NCBI GenBank assembly: GCA_030596185.1
Contig: JAUVKP010000001.1
Span: 24,001 to 34,664, forward strand
Length of the DNA: 10,664 bases
DNA from: Fidelibacterota bacterium
GTDB taxonomy: Bacteria > Fidelibacterota > Fidelibacteria > Fidelibacterales > Fidelibacteraceae
Direction of reading: 5' to 3'
Below, piece after piece: positions 1 through 7,821 of the stretch. The notes beneath the pieces are model-generated. The model did no database searches. It was not told where the DNA came from and worked only from the letters and a program-made list of their open reading frames with translations. How positions within the stretch are numbered: the first letter of the stretch is position 1; each line of letters starts with the position of its first letter. The translations under genes were made by a program, and so were the position numbers.

Positions 1-897
1 CGCTTTGCTTCGCAACTTGGATTCAATATTGATAAAAATACTTTTTTAGCTATTAAAACATACGCCGATAGAATTAATATTATTTCAAAAGAACGAATTC
101 GTGACGAATTTTTAAAAATATTAATGAGTTCTAAGCCGTCCTTTGGTATTAATCTGCTTTATGAGTCCACTTTACTGGGATATTTGTTTCCTGAGTTCAT
201 AGAATTAAAAGGAATCGAAAGCCACGGTGTTTATAAACATAAAGACGTATATTTACATACACTTAAGGTACTTGATAATGTAGCGAAGTTTGATGCCGAT
301 ATTAATCTGAGACTTGCAGCGCTTTATCATGATATAGCAAAACCACGTACGAAACGCTTTTACGATGGAATAGGGTGGACCTTTCATGGCCACGAAGAAC
401 TCGGCGCTCGAATGTTTGAACGATATGCTAGAAAACTAAGACTATCCACAAAAGATATAAAAAAAATAGAAAAACTAATACGCCTCCATCTTCGTCCTAT
501 TGCTGTTGCAAAAGAAGAAGTTACTGATAGTGCTATTAGAAGACTTATTGTCGAAGCCGGCGAGAATATTGATGATTTAATGATACTTTGCAGAGCGGAT
601 ATAACATCAAAAAATAAAGAACGCGTACAACGTTATCTCAAAAATTTTGAATTAGTTGAAAAAAGAATAGGTGAGGTTGAAGAGAAAGATACTCTGCGAG
701 CTTTTCAATCTCCTTTTAATGGCAAAGAAATTATGAAAATGTTCGCCTTGGAACCGGGTCCATACGTTGGAAAAATCAAGCATTTTGTTGAAGAAGCAAT
801 ATTAGAGGGTGAAATTGAGAACACTCATGATGCTGCAAGTGAATTTATTGAAAAAAATAAAGAAAAACTCATAGACTTATATCTAAAAAACCATTAA
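1..897 (+). CDS. cca: CCA-adding enzyme / poly(A) polymerase family protein with HD domain (5' truncated)
   Basis: The frame is open from the first base, so the gene begins upstream; the ATG at 124 is internal. The 298 visible residues are the C-terminal part of a tRNA nucleotidyltransferase-like protein, which adds or repairs the 3' CCA of tRNA in the cytoplasm. The first ~60 residues (RFASQLGF, then a KERIRDEF segment, then LLYESTLLGYLFPE) match the neck and RNA-binding helices that follow the nucleotidyltransferase head in this family. An HD phosphohydrolase domain follows: His86 in YLHT, the His110-Asp111 pair in LYHDIAKP, the FHGHE motif near 128-132, and LHLRP. The C-terminus (FNGKEIMKMF, GPYVGKIK) is the usual tail of HD-containing CCA enzymes. 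The catalytic GSxxR/DxD head lies outside the window, so CCA addition cannot be told from poly(A) addition here. It ends 30 nt before the tyrosine kinase gene and is probably cotranscribed with it. Confidence 0.88.
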   Translation, partial: RFASQLGFNIDKNTFLAIKTYADRINIISKERIRDEFLKILMSSKPSFGINLLYESTLLGYLFPEFIELKGIESHGVYKHKDVYLHTLKVLDNVAKFDADINLRLAALYHDIAKPRTKRFYDGIGWTFHGHEELGARMFERYARKLRLSTKDIKKIEKLIRLHLRPIAVAKEEVTDSAIRRLIVEAGENIDDLMILCRADITSKNKERVQRYLKNFELVEKRIGEVEEKDTLRAFQSPFNGKEIMKMFALEPGPYVGKIKHFVEEAILEGEIENTHDAASEFIEKNKEKLIDLYLKNH

Positions 898-914
898 ATT
901 GCGGACTATTAATA

Positions 915-922
915 AGAAGGGA
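915..922 (+). promoter_or_regulatory. ribosome binding site of the tyrosine kinase gene
   Basis: The sequence AGAAGGGA lies 5 nt before the ATG at 928 and fixes that start. It sits in the 30-nt gap after the preceding stop codon. No separate promoter is convincing in this gap. Confidence 0.7.
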
Positions 923-927
923 ATTTT

Positions 928-3249
928 ATGAATAATACAAGTGGGAATTTGAACAACAATGTCGTTCAGAATTTTAATGTTAAAGAAGAAAATGAATTGA
1001 ATTTAAAATATATAGTTCAAGTGGTGATGCAGCGTATTCATATTGTTATCATCATGTTTCTATTGATATTTATTGGGACGATCCTTTATACGGTCAATCA
1101 GTCAAAGGTGTATAGGTCAGAAACTCAGATATTGATTGAAAATGGTGTAGCTGCCGGTGGCGTATTTGAACAAATGACACCATTTATCAATAATGATATG
1201 GTAATCAATAATGAAATACAGATCATAACATCCAGAACTATCGCTGAACGTACGGTTAATAGCTTACTTGTTGAATATTCCTTAGATTCTCTTTATATAT
1301 TTGATCGTGGTCTTTTGCTGGAGAATCAGTCGTTTTCTACGAAATTTAGAAAACAATTGAAGAAAATGTTCAGTAGAGAAGAAGAAAAAGTACTAACACT
1401 AGATCAAAAAAGAAAAAATTATGTAAATCGTTTATTGAATAATTTAGAGGTTGAACCTGTTCGTGAAACTCAAACGATCAATATCTCTATTGAAAGTTAC
1501 GATCCTGATGAAGCTGCTATCATAATAAATGAATTGGTTACGCAGTATTATGCAAATGATCTTGAAAGGGTCAGTAATGCAGCAGGTAAAGTGAGGAATT
1601 TCCTTGAAATTCAAATTAATGATGTTGAACCCAAACTTGCAACAATCGAAAGACAACTAAGTGATTTTCTTGAAAAAGAAGGTATCGTTGATCTTGATGA
1701 GAATGCAAAACAATTGATCCAGAAGTCTGCAGAGTTTGAAGCACAACTTTTTACAGCAAGAGCAGAGCTGAATATCACAAACGTTCAACTAACCTATCTG
1801 AAGGGGCAGCTTACTGAAAAACAAAATCAGGTATTGGATATCAGGTTGCAAATAGCTAATCCCAGGATCCTCCGCTTACGTGAAGAGATTGCTGCAGGAG
1901 AACAGGTATTACTCAATGAAGATCCCACGTCTGACATGGTTATAGCATCAAAGAGAGATCTCGAGAACAAAAAGAAAATTTTGGAAGAAAAGACCTTATT
2001 GTTGATCCAAGCTGGATATTTGCCTGGAGTAATTGATCCATTAGCGATAAATCAGTTGGTTATTAATCAAATTGTTGATCTTGAGGGTCAAAAAGTAAGT
2101 CTTGAGTCAAAAGCGGTTGAATATGGTAAATTAAATGATTACTACAATAGTTTGATCGAAGAAATTCCTTCAGCCAGTATTTCATATATTCGTTTAGAAC
2201 GTGAGCGCCAAACTCATGAACGAATATATCTTTTAATGAAAGAACGATATGAAGAAGCTCGTATTCAGGAAGCATCACAAATATCAAATGTTTATGTTAT
2301 TGATAAAGCGGTTCCAAAATATTTGCCGATAAAACCTAAAACAAAACTGAATATTCTTCTTGGGTTTGTGTTTGGGCTGGCCGCGGGTATTGGTATAATC
2401 CTTTTACGCGAATTCATGGATAATTCAATCAGAAGTAAAGAAGATCTAGAATGCTTGGGTCTTACAGTTCTTGGTATTATTCCTTCAATGTCCATTGATA
2501 AAGCCAAGAAAGTGCTTGATAAGAAATATTCAAGTAATGATGACTTTAGAAACCGTTTGATCTCTCACTTTAAACCTCGTTCACCAATTTCCGAATCTTT
2601 CCGTTCCTTAAGAACGAATTTGGAACTATCGACTCCAGATAAAGCATTATCAGCTCTCGTTGTAACATCAGCCGGAGCATCTGAAGGTAAATCTACCGTC
2701 ATTGCAAACTTGGCTATTGCATATGCTCAGTTCGGTATGAAGGTTCTTATGGTGGATGGTGATATGCGTAAACCAACGATCCATAAGATGTTTTCAACAC
2801 CCAAGAAACCCGGTCTTGCAAACATGATAACCAAGCGCTCTAAAATGGACGAATCAATTTTTAAAACGGAAATTGATAATCTTTATGTTATGCCGGCCGG
2901 AAGTCTTCCGCCTAATCCATCAGAGTTATTAGGTTCAAAAGCTATGAAAGAATTGTTTGCACAATTACGTAAACAGTTTGATAAGATATTCTTCGATGCT
3001 CCACCTCTTATGGCAGTTACCGATGCAGCTTTACTCGGCTCAATGACCGATGGTGTACTTCTAGTTGCCCGTGCAGGGGAGGCTCAGAAAGAAGTTATTG
3101 TTCACTTGCAGCAGGAAATGAAGAATACCAAGATCACCATTGCCGGTACTGTACTGAACGATGTTAATCCGAAAAACACTTCAAGTGGTTACTACTATTA
3201 CTATCAGAGATACTACTTTGATAAATATTACGGTGAGAACACAAAATAA
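928..3249 (+). CDS. Wzc-type tyrosine autokinase / polysaccharide co-polymerase
   Basis: This is a 773-residue inner-membrane protein that controls chain length and export of capsule or exopolysaccharide, with a fused cytoplasmic BY-kinase domain. In order: an Asn-rich N-terminus; membrane segment 1 at about 36-56; a Wzz chain-length domain; a long coiled-coil periplasmic region (about 220-450) ending in a GNVR-like segment; a Pro-containing membrane segment 2 at about 472-493; the juxtamembrane EFMDNSIRSKEDLE motif; and the kinase. The kinase shows SPISESFRSLRTNL (552-565), Walker A SAGASEGKST (581-590), Walker A' VLMVDGD (606-612) and Walker B KIFFDAPP (686-693). The tail has nine tyrosines at residues 755-759, 762-763 and 767-768, the autophosphorylation cluster expected of this family. 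The length is typical of fused Wzc proteins. No glycosyltransferase or polymerase gene is adjacent. A hairpin terminator follows. A likely cognate PHP-type phosphatase lies at 8960-9841. Confidence 0.95.
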   Translation: MNNTSGNLNNNVVQNFNVKEENELNLKYIVQVVMQRIHIVIIMFLLIFIGTILYTVNQSKVYRSETQILIENGVAAGGVFEQMTPFINNDMVINNEIQIITSRTIAERTVNSLLVEYSLDSLYIFDRGLLLENQSFSTKFRKQLKKMFSREEEKVLTLDQKRKNYVNRLLNNLEVEPVRETQTINISIESYDPDEAAIIINELVTQYYANDLERVSNAAGKVRNFLEIQINDVEPKLATIERQLSDFLEKEGIVDLDENAKQLIQKSAEFEAQLFTARAELNITNVQLTYLKGQLTEKQNQVLDIRLQIANPRILRLREEIAAGEQVLLNEDPTSDMVIASKRDLENKKKILEEKTLLLIQAGYLPGVIDPLAINQLVINQIVDLEGQKVSLESKAVEYGKLNDYYNSLIEEIPSASISYIRLERERQTHERIYLLMKERYEEARIQEASQISNVYVIDKAVPKYLPIKPKTKLNILLGFVFGLAAGIGIILLREFMDNSIRSKEDLECLGLTVLGIIPSMSIDKAKKVLDKKYSSNDDFRNRLISHFKPRSPISESFRSLRTNLELSTPDKALSALVVTSAGASEGKSTVIANLAIAYAQFGMKVLMVDGDMRKPTIHKMFSTPKKPGLANMITKRSKMDESIFKTEIDNLYVMPAGSLPPNPSELLGSKAMKELFAQLRKQFDKIFFDAPPLMAVTDAALLGSMTDGVLLVARAGEAQKEVIVHLQQEMKNTKITIAGTVLNDVNPKNTSSGYYYYYQRYYFDKYYGENTK

Positions 3250-3263
3250 CGATTTGAACTAAA

Positions 3264-3300
3264 ACAGCCCAGTCATCAAAACTGGGCTGTATTCTTTATA
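3264..3300 (+). terminator. intrinsic terminator after the tyrosine kinase gene
   Basis: A perfect 10-bp inverted repeat (ACAGCCCAGT at 3264-3273, ACTGGGCTGT at 3281-3290) encloses the 7-nt loop CATCAAA. It is preceded by four A residues and followed by the imperfect T-rich run ATTCTTTATAATT. It lies 15 nt after the kinase stop codon. The interrupted T tract suggests moderate efficiency, so some readthrough into the mutase operon is possible. Confidence 0.85.
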
Positions 3301-3302
3301 AT
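3297..3302 (+). promoter_or_regulatory. possible promoter -10 element (TATAAT) of the mutase/decarboxylase operon
   Basis: A perfect sigma70-type TATAAT lies at 3297-3302, directly on the downstream edge of the terminator. Transcription would begin near 3309, giving a leader of about 23 nt with the Shine-Dalgarno sequence before the ATG at 3332. No good -35 is seen: the 16-18 nt spacings fall in the hairpin loop, where TCATCA at 3273-3278 matches TTGACA at only three positions. There is no TGn extension. TATAAT is common by chance in AT-rich DNA, so position is the main support. Confidence 0.4.
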
Positions 3303-3316
3303 TGATTAAGCAAGAC

Positions 3317-3328
3317 AGGAATAAGGGA
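3317..3328 (+). promoter_or_regulatory. ribosome binding site of the mutase gene
   Basis: AGGA at 3317-3320 (11 nt before the start) and AAGGGA at 3323-3328 (3 nt before it) both precede the ATG at 3332. They support that ATG over the in-frame TTG at 3302. The TTG lies in the terminator tail and candidate -10 box and has no ribosome binding site. Confidence 0.6.
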
Positions 3329-3331
3329 ACT

Positions 3332-4987
3332 ATGTCAACATCTAAAACAAAGAAAGACTGGCTTGGTACAACCTATGAGGCATTTTGCCAAAAAGGTGGA
3401 GAACGCCCGGAAGCATTCAAAACAATGTCAGGGGTAAAGATTGACCCTCTGTACACACCGGAAGATTTGAATAATAATTACAATGATAAAATTGGATACC
3501 CGGGTGAATATCCCTATACAAGGGGTGTTTATCCTACGATGTATCGTGGACGATTTTGGACTATGCGCCAATATGCAGGTTTCGGAGATGCAAAACAATC
3601 TAATGAACGATATAAATACTTGCTTGAAAATGGTCAAACAGGTTTATCTGTTGCATTTGATCTACCTACTCAAATAGGCTATGATTCAAACAATCCTATC
3701 TGTGATGGTGAAATTGGGAAAGTGGGCGTAGCAATTGATTCATTGGAAGATATGGAAGTACTGTTTGATCAGATACCACTTGATAAAGTTTCAACCAGTA
3801 TGACCATTAATGCTCCGGCATCGGTTTTACTTGCAATGTATATGGTTGTTGCGGAAAAACAAGGTGTAAGTTCAGATAAATTGACCGGTACGATCCAAAA
3901 TGATATTCTAAAGGAATATATCGCACGTGGAACCTATATCTTTCCTCCCAAAGCATCTATGCGACTTGTGACGGATACCTTTGAATATTGTTCAAAAAAC
4001 ATCCCAAAGTGGAATACTATCTCAATTTCGGGATATCATATTCGCGAAGCAGGCTCGACGGCAGCTCAGGAGATAGGATTTACACTTGCAGATGGAATTG
4101 CCTATACAGAAGCAGCTTTGAAGGCGGGAATGGATATTGACGCCTTTGCCGGTCGCTTATCATTCTTTTTTAATGCTCACAATAATCTTTTTGAAGAAGT
4201 TGCAAAATTTCGTGCTGCACGCCGCTTATGGGCAAAAATCATGGCAGAGCGTTTTGGTGCAAAGAAAGCAAAATCCCTGATGCTACGTTTTCACACTCAA
4301 ACTGGTGGCTCAACTTTGACTGCTCAGCAGCCGGATAATAATATTGTTCGTGTAGCAATTCAGGCCTTATCAGCTGTGTTGGGTGGAACTCAAAGCCTAC
4401 ATACCAACAGTAAAGAAGAAGCCCTTGCTTTGCCTGCGGAAGAATCTGTCCGTATCGCTTTACGTACTCAGCAAGTTATTGCATATGAAAGTGGTGTTAC
4501 TCAAACGATAGATCCTCTTGCAGGGTCATATTTTGTTGAAGCACTCACTGATAAACTAGAAGCTGAAGCACAAGCATATATAGAAAAGATCGATGAGCTT
4601 GGCGGTATGTCCACGGCCATCGAGCAAGGCTATGTGCAGCGTGAGATACAACGTGAAGCATATCGCACACAAAAAGAGATTGAAAATAATGAATGTGTTA
4701 TCGTTGGGCTAAATAAATTTTCGATTAAAGAAGATGCTCCTAAGAACCTCTTACGTGTTGACAGAAGAATACAGCAGGAGCAAATCAAACGCATCGAGGA
4801 CTTAAAATCACGTCGTGACGACAATGAAGTAAAGAGAAGTCTTGAAGAACTTAAAATAGCATGTCAAGGAAATGATAGCCTTATGCCCTATATTGTTGCT
4901 TCGGTTCGGGTTTATGCAACTCTCGGTGAGATATGCAATGTGATGAGGGATATCTTTGGCGAATATAAAGAAAATATTGTTGTATAG
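3332..4987 (+). CDS. mcmA1: methylmalonyl-CoA mutase, large (catalytic) subunit without B12-binding domain
   Basis: The enzyme interconverts succinyl-CoA and (R)-methylmalonyl-CoA by adenosylcobalamin radical chemistry in the cytoplasm. The 551 residues cover only the substrate-binding TIM-barrel domain. From the ATG at 3332, the family motifs are [12 protein letters not shown] (59-70), TMRQYAGF (77-84), [15 protein letters not shown] (104-118), [21 protein letters not shown] (186-206) and [11 protein letters not shown] (231-241). Tyr81, Arg199 and His236 sit at a constant offset of 8 from Tyr89, Arg207 and His244 of the Propionibacterium enzyme. Tyr and Arg here favour methylmalonyl-CoA over isobutyryl-CoA specificity. 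The protein stops after the barrel, with no DxHxxG cobalamin motif, so a separate small subunit is needed; none is in this window. It is the first gene of the operon, and its stop codon overlaps the ribosome binding site of the epimerase gene. Confidence 0.95.
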   Translation: MSTSKTKKDWLGTTYEAFCQKGGERPEAFKTMSGVKIDPLYTPEDLNNNYNDKIGYPGEYPYTRGVYPTMYRGRFWTMRQYAGFGDAKQSNERYKYLLENGQTGLSVAFDLPTQIGYDSNNPICDGEIGKVGVAIDSLEDMEVLFDQIPLDKVSTSMTINAPASVLLAMYMVVAEKQGVSSDKLTGTIQNDILKEYIARGTYIFPPKASMRLVTDTFEYCSKNIPKWNTISISGYHIREAGSTAAQEIGFTLADGIAYTEAALKAGMDIDAFAGRLSFFFNAHNNLFEEVAKFRAARRLWAKIMAERFGAKKAKSLMLRFHTQTGGSTLTAQQPDNNIVRVAIQALSAVLGGTQSLHTNSKEEALALPAEESVRIALRTQQVIAYESGVTQTIDPLAGSYFVEALTDKLEAEAQAYIEKIDELGGMSTAIEQGYVQREIQREAYRTQKEIENNECVIVGLNKFSIKEDAPKNLLRVDRRIQQEQIKRIEDLKSRRDDNEVKRSLEELKIACQGNDSLMPYIVASVRVYATLGEICNVMRDIFGEYKENIVV

Positions 4988-5001
4988 GAGAAAGAAAAAA
5001 C

Positions 5002-5406
5002 ATGGTTAAAAAAATATCACATATCGGTATAGCGGTTGAATCTCTTGAAGAACAGATCCCGTATTATCGTGATGTCTTGGGATTGAAATTTGTGGCAACT
5101 GAAACAGTAGAAGATCAAATGGTAAGAGTTGCTTTTTTTGATGTTGGCGATACTCGCATTGAATTACTTGAAGCGACAGATGAAAATAGTCCAATAGCAA
5201 AATTTATTGCAAGAAAGGGTCAGGGTGTTCACCACATGGCTTATCAAGTTGATGATTGTAAAATGGCAATTAACCAAATGGATGGAAAAGGCATGCGATT
5301 GATAGATACGGAACCCAGAATGGGAGCCGGAGGACATAAGATCGCATTTTTACACCCAAAATCAACTTTCGGAATATTAACTGAACTTACAGAAGAACAT
5401 GAGTAA
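5002..5406 (+). CDS. mce: methylmalonyl-CoA epimerase
   Basis: This 134-residue protein of the vicinal-oxygen-chelate (glyoxalase) superfamily epimerises (R)- and (S)-methylmalonyl-CoA. It links the mutase, which handles (R), to the decarboxylase, which handles (S). Two beta-alpha-beta-beta-beta modules are visible. The first begins ISHIGIAV with putative metal ligand His7 and contains RIELLEA (Glu54). The second begins [11 protein letters not shown] (His77/His78) and ends GILTELTEE (Glu128). [13 protein letters not shown] segment typical of the family precedes the last strand. The length is normal. AGGAG at 4986-4990 overlaps the mutase stop codon, 11 nt before the ATG. Its place between mutase and decarboxylase makes lactoylglutathione lyase or another VOC function unlikely. 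Confidence 0.95.
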   Translation: MVKKISHIGIAVESLEEQIPYYRDVLGLKFVATETVEDQMVRVAFFDVGDTRIELLEATDENSPIAKFIARKGQGVHHMAYQVDDCKMAINQMDGKGMRLIDTEPRMGAGGHKIAFLHPKSTFGILTELTEEHE

Positions 5407-5415
5407 TGGGGCAAT

Positions 5416-5420
5416 AGGAG
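5416..5420 (+). promoter_or_regulatory. ribosome binding site deciding the mmdA start
   Basis: AGGAG at 5416-5420 lies 5 nt before the ATG at 5426. An in-frame ATG at 5399 would add nine residues and overlap the epimerase stop, but it lacks such a site. The start at 5426 is therefore preferred. Confidence 0.75.
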
Positions 5421-5425
5421 AGAAT

Positions 5426-6964
5426 ATGAATGAATTAAAGAATTTGCAGGAAATGCGCAGGGAATCTCACATGGGTGGTGGTAGAGATCGGATAGAAACA
5501 CAGCATAAAAAAGGAAAAATGACGGCAAGAGAGAGAATTAAAGAATTGCTTGATCATGATTCATTTGAAGAATTTGATACATTTGTAAAACATCGTTGTA
5601 CAGATTTTGAAATGGATAATAAACATTTTTTGGGAGATGGGGTTGTCACCGGTTGCGGTACGATAGATGGTCGTTTGGTTTATGTTTTTGCTCAGGATTT
5701 CACAGTTTTTGGTGGAAGTTTGAGTGAAACAGTTGCAGCGAAGATCGTAAAAGTACAAGACATGGCTATGAAAATGGGTGCACCTATCATTGGATTAAAT
5801 GACTCGGGTGGTGCCCGTATTCAAGAAGGTGTCCTCTCACTTGGTGGCTATGGTGATATATTTCAAAAAAATGTTGAAGCATCAGGTGTTATTCCTCAAA
5901 TATCGGGTATTTTAGGTCCCTGTGCGGGCGGTGCCGTTTATAGTCCTGCTATAACAGATTTTGTAGTAATGGCTGAAAATACATCCTATATGTTCATTAC
6001 CGGGCCTAAAGTCGTGGAAGCTGTTACAAACGAGAAGGTCAACGAAGAACAATTAGGTGGTGCAATGGTCCATGCGGCTAAGTCTGGTGTTGCTCATTTC
6101 GCTGCTGAAGATGAAAAAGAAGCCATACTGTTGATACGGAAGCTGATTTCCTTCATGCCTTCGAATAATATGGAAGAAACACCGCTTCATAGTACAAGCG
6201 ATAAGATCAATCGTCATTCAGATATTTTAAATGAAATTATACCGGAATCACCCAATTTACCTTATGATATGAAAGAAATCATTTATGAGCTTGTCGATGA
6301 TCAGGAATTTCTTGAAGTCTCAAGACATTACGCTCCGAATATTATAATTGGGTATGGTCGTTTAAACGGTAGAACTGTTGGTGTTGTAGCAAATCAGCCC
6401 AGCTACCTTGCGGGTGTTCTTGATATTAAAGCAAGTATTAAAGCAGCAAGATTTGTTCGCTTTTGTGATGCTTTTAATATTCCACTGCTTACCCTTGTAG
6501 ATGTACCGGGATTTCTTCCGGGTACGGCGCAGGAATACGGTGGTATTATTAATCATGGTGCTAAGCTGATCTATGCTTATGCTGAAGCAACTGTGCCTAA
6601 AGTGACGGTCATTACAAGAAAATCCTACGGAGGGGCATATATTGTAATGAGTAGTAAACACCTTAAAGGTGATATTAATTATGCATGGCCTAAAGGTGAA
6701 ATTGCGGTAATGGGTGCGGATGGTGCTGTCAATGTACTCTTTAGAAGAGAATTGAAAGATGACAAAGATGGTTCACGCAAAGAAGAACTATTAAACGATT
6801 ATAGAAATAAATTTGCTAATCCTTATGTGGCAGCAGAACATGGTTATATTGATGATGTTATTGAGCCTAAAAATACTCGTTTTAGAATTATTCGCGCATT
6901 CGAAATGCTTTCGACAAAGCGAATGAACAATCCAATGAAAAAACATGGGAATATACCTTTGTAA
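5426..6964 (+). CDS. mmdA: methylmalonyl-CoA decarboxylase, carboxyltransferase alpha subunit
   Basis: This subunit transfers the carboxyl group of (S)-methylmalonyl-CoA to the biotin of MmdC, releasing propionyl-CoA. It is a 512-residue acyl-CoA carboxyltransferase with tandem crotonase-like halves. Visible are the N-terminal GKMTARERI segment (30-38), [12 protein letters not shown] (88-99), the first oxyanion loop [12 protein letters not shown] (125-136), [12 protein letters not shown] (164-175), FITGPKVV, and in the C-terminal half DVPGFLPG, the second oxyanion loop RKSYGGAY, and the family ending KHGNIPL. Sequence alone cannot separate MmdA from the beta subunit of propionyl-CoA carboxylase. 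The downstream OadG-like, biotin-carrier and OadB-like genes decide for a membrane-bound decarboxylase. No biotin carboxylase gene is present. The mmdA-D-C-B order is the one I recall for Propionigenium modestum. The usual family length is about 510. Confidence 0.94.
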   Translation: MNELKNLQEMRRESHMGGGRDRIETQHKKGKMTARERIKELLDHDSFEEFDTFVKHRCTDFEMDNKHFLGDGVVTGCGTIDGRLVYVFAQDFTVFGGSLSETVAAKIVKVQDMAMKMGAPIIGLNDSGGARIQEGVLSLGGYGDIFQKNVEASGVIPQISGILGPCAGGAVYSPAITDFVVMAENTSYMFITGPKVVEAVTNEKVNEEQLGGAMVHAAKSGVAHFAAEDEKEAILLIRKLISFMPSNNMEETPLHSTSDKINRHSDILNEIIPESPNLPYDMKEIIYELVDDQEFLEVSRHYAPNIIIGYGRLNGRTVGVVANQPSYLAGVLDIKASIKAARFVRFCDAFNIPLLTLVDVPGFLPGTAQEYGGIINHGAKLIYAYAEATVPKVTVITRKSYGGAYIVMSSKHLKGDINYAWPKGEIAVMGADGAVNVLFRRELKDDKDGSRKEELLNDYRNKFANPYVAAEHGYIDDVIEPKNTRFRIIRAFEMLSTKRMNNPMKKHGNIPL

Positions 6965-6969
6965 GGGGA
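6963..6969 (+). promoter_or_regulatory. ribosome binding site deciding the mmdD start
   Basis: AAGGGGA lies 5 nt before the ATG at 6975 and overlaps the mmdA stop codon. The in-frame ATG at 6945 is inside mmdA and would put ten polar residues before the hydrophobic N-terminus. It is therefore not preferred. Confidence 0.75.
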
Positions 6970-6974
6970 AGTCT

Positions 6975-7379
6975 ATGAAGAAGTATTTATTTGCCCTTTT
7001 ATTAACGATTTCACCCTTACTGATATTTGCAGTGGGTATACCCGATGAAAAGAAGGAGGAGATCTTTACTATAACGGCAGTTGGTATCATTATCGTATTA
7101 TTGGCTTTAACCATTGTCTCCATCAGTGTGGCGTTAATGTCAAAAGGCATAAATTTGTTAGACAATAGAGACAGTAAAAAAGTTAAAAAGATAAAAGAAG
7201 CAATTATGTCAGATGATGATGATCGAGCTATTGCAATTGCAGTTGCTTTACATCTTGAAAAAATTGCTTTGAATGAAGAAGAGAAGGCGATCTTGACGAT
7301 TCAAAAAGTCATAAAGCCATTTTCAGGTTGGAATAATAAAGCGCATGGCATGCGTACACCAAGATTTAGAAACATATAG
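6975..7379 (+). CDS. mmdD: methylmalonyl-CoA decarboxylase delta subunit, OadG-like
   Basis: This 134-residue small membrane subunit probably holds the carboxyltransferase and the Na+-pump subunit together. From the ATG at 6975 it begins with a signal-like hydrophobic stretch (about 4-21, MKKYLFALLL), then a short acidic linker, then a membrane helix at about 33-54 in the usual OadG position. A charged cytoplasmic segment follows, with four Asp at 80-83 and an ALHL...EEEKAILTIQKV segment. The tail KPFSGWNNKAHGMRT resembles the conserved C-terminal Trp/Arg region of longer OadG-family proteins. It is somewhat longer than the Veillonella delta subunit as I remember it. OadG proteins diverge strongly, so identity rests on topology, tail and position between mmdA and the biotin carrier. 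Whether the first hydrophobic stretch is cleaved or is a second membrane helix cannot be decided here. Confidence 0.85.
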   Translation: MKKYLFALLLTISPLLIFAVGIPDEKKEEIFTITAVGIIIVLLALTIVSISVALMSKGINLLDNRDSKKVKKIKEAIMSDDDDRAIAIAVALHLEKIALNEEEKAILTIQKVIKPFSGWNNKAHGMRTPRFRNI

Positions 7380-7386
7380 GTGAAGA

Positions 7387-7821
7387 ATGAAATCATATAA
7401 AATAAAGGTCAACAACAAAGATTATAAAGTTGATATTGAATCGATTACCGATAATAAAGCAGATGTATTGTGTAACGAAAAAAGATATGAAGTGATCTTT
7501 GAAGAATCTTTTGTGCCGACAAAAACTCCTGTTCTCGCTAGAAAAGCGGCTGTTCCGATGGCAGATACTGCCAAAACACATAGTAGAGCTGATCACGCAG
7601 AAGCAAATGTGATCAAGGCACCTATTCCGGGATTGATCACGGAAGTTCTTGTTAATGAAGGTGATAAAGTCATGAGTGGTGATATTGTAGCTAAAATGGA
7701 AGCTATGAAGATGGAGAACAATATTTTGGCGTCTTCAGATGGAAAAATTAAGCTTGTCGCGATCAAAGTCGGTGATTCGGTGCTTGAAGGTGATGTATTG
7801 ATGGCTTTGGAGGATGCATGA
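7387..7821 (+). CDS. mmdC: methylmalonyl-CoA decarboxylase biotin carrier subunit
   Basis: This 144-residue protein carries the biotin that shuttles CO2 from MmdA to MmdB. The C-terminal half (about 74-144) is a biotinyl/lipoyl domain: APIPGLITEVLVNEGD (78-93), then the biotinylation motif EAMKMEN with the acceptor at Lys108, then SSDGKIK and a VGDSVLEGDVLMALE hairpin. Residues 1-42 form a small beta-rich region (YKIKVNNKDYKVDIE, KRYEVIFEE) seen in biotin carriers of this decarboxylase type. The linker (about 43-73) is only modestly Ala/Pro-rich. AGGTGA overlaps the mmdD stop and is close (3 nt) to the ATG. Its last codons overlap mmdB in an ATGA, which implies translational coupling. A biotin protein ligase is needed and is not in the window. 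Confidence 0.95.
   Translation: MKSYKIKVNNKDYKVDIESITDNKADVLCNEKRYEVIFEESFVPTKTPVLARKAAVPMADTAKTHSRADHAEANVIKAPIPGLITEVLVNEGDKVMSGDIVAKMEAMKMENNILASSDGKIKLVAIKVGDSVLEGDVLMALEDA

Noticed and set aside
3302..3331. Upstream TTG start for the mutase
   Set aside because: It falls in the terminator tail and candidate -10 box without a ribosome binding site, and the added residues are not family-like. The ATG at 3332 is better supported.
3483..3677. Plus-strand 64-residue open frame inside the mutase gene
   Set aside because: It overlaps conserved mutase active-site codons in another frame and has no recognisable protein features.
5426..6964. Propionyl-CoA carboxylase beta subunit
   Set aside because: The sequence family fits, but there is no biotin carboxylase gene, and OadG-like, biotin-carrier and OadB-like genes follow directly, so a decarboxylase is the better reading.
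1444..7596. Minus-strand open frames at 1444-1656, 2063-2287, 2292-2507, 3428-3637, 4630-4824, 5006-5200, 5244-5528, 5561-5758, 6362-6661, 6791-7165 and 7393-7596
   Set aside because: All lie antisense to well-identified genes, show no family motifs or ribosome binding sites, and have low-complexity compositions typical of shadow frames.
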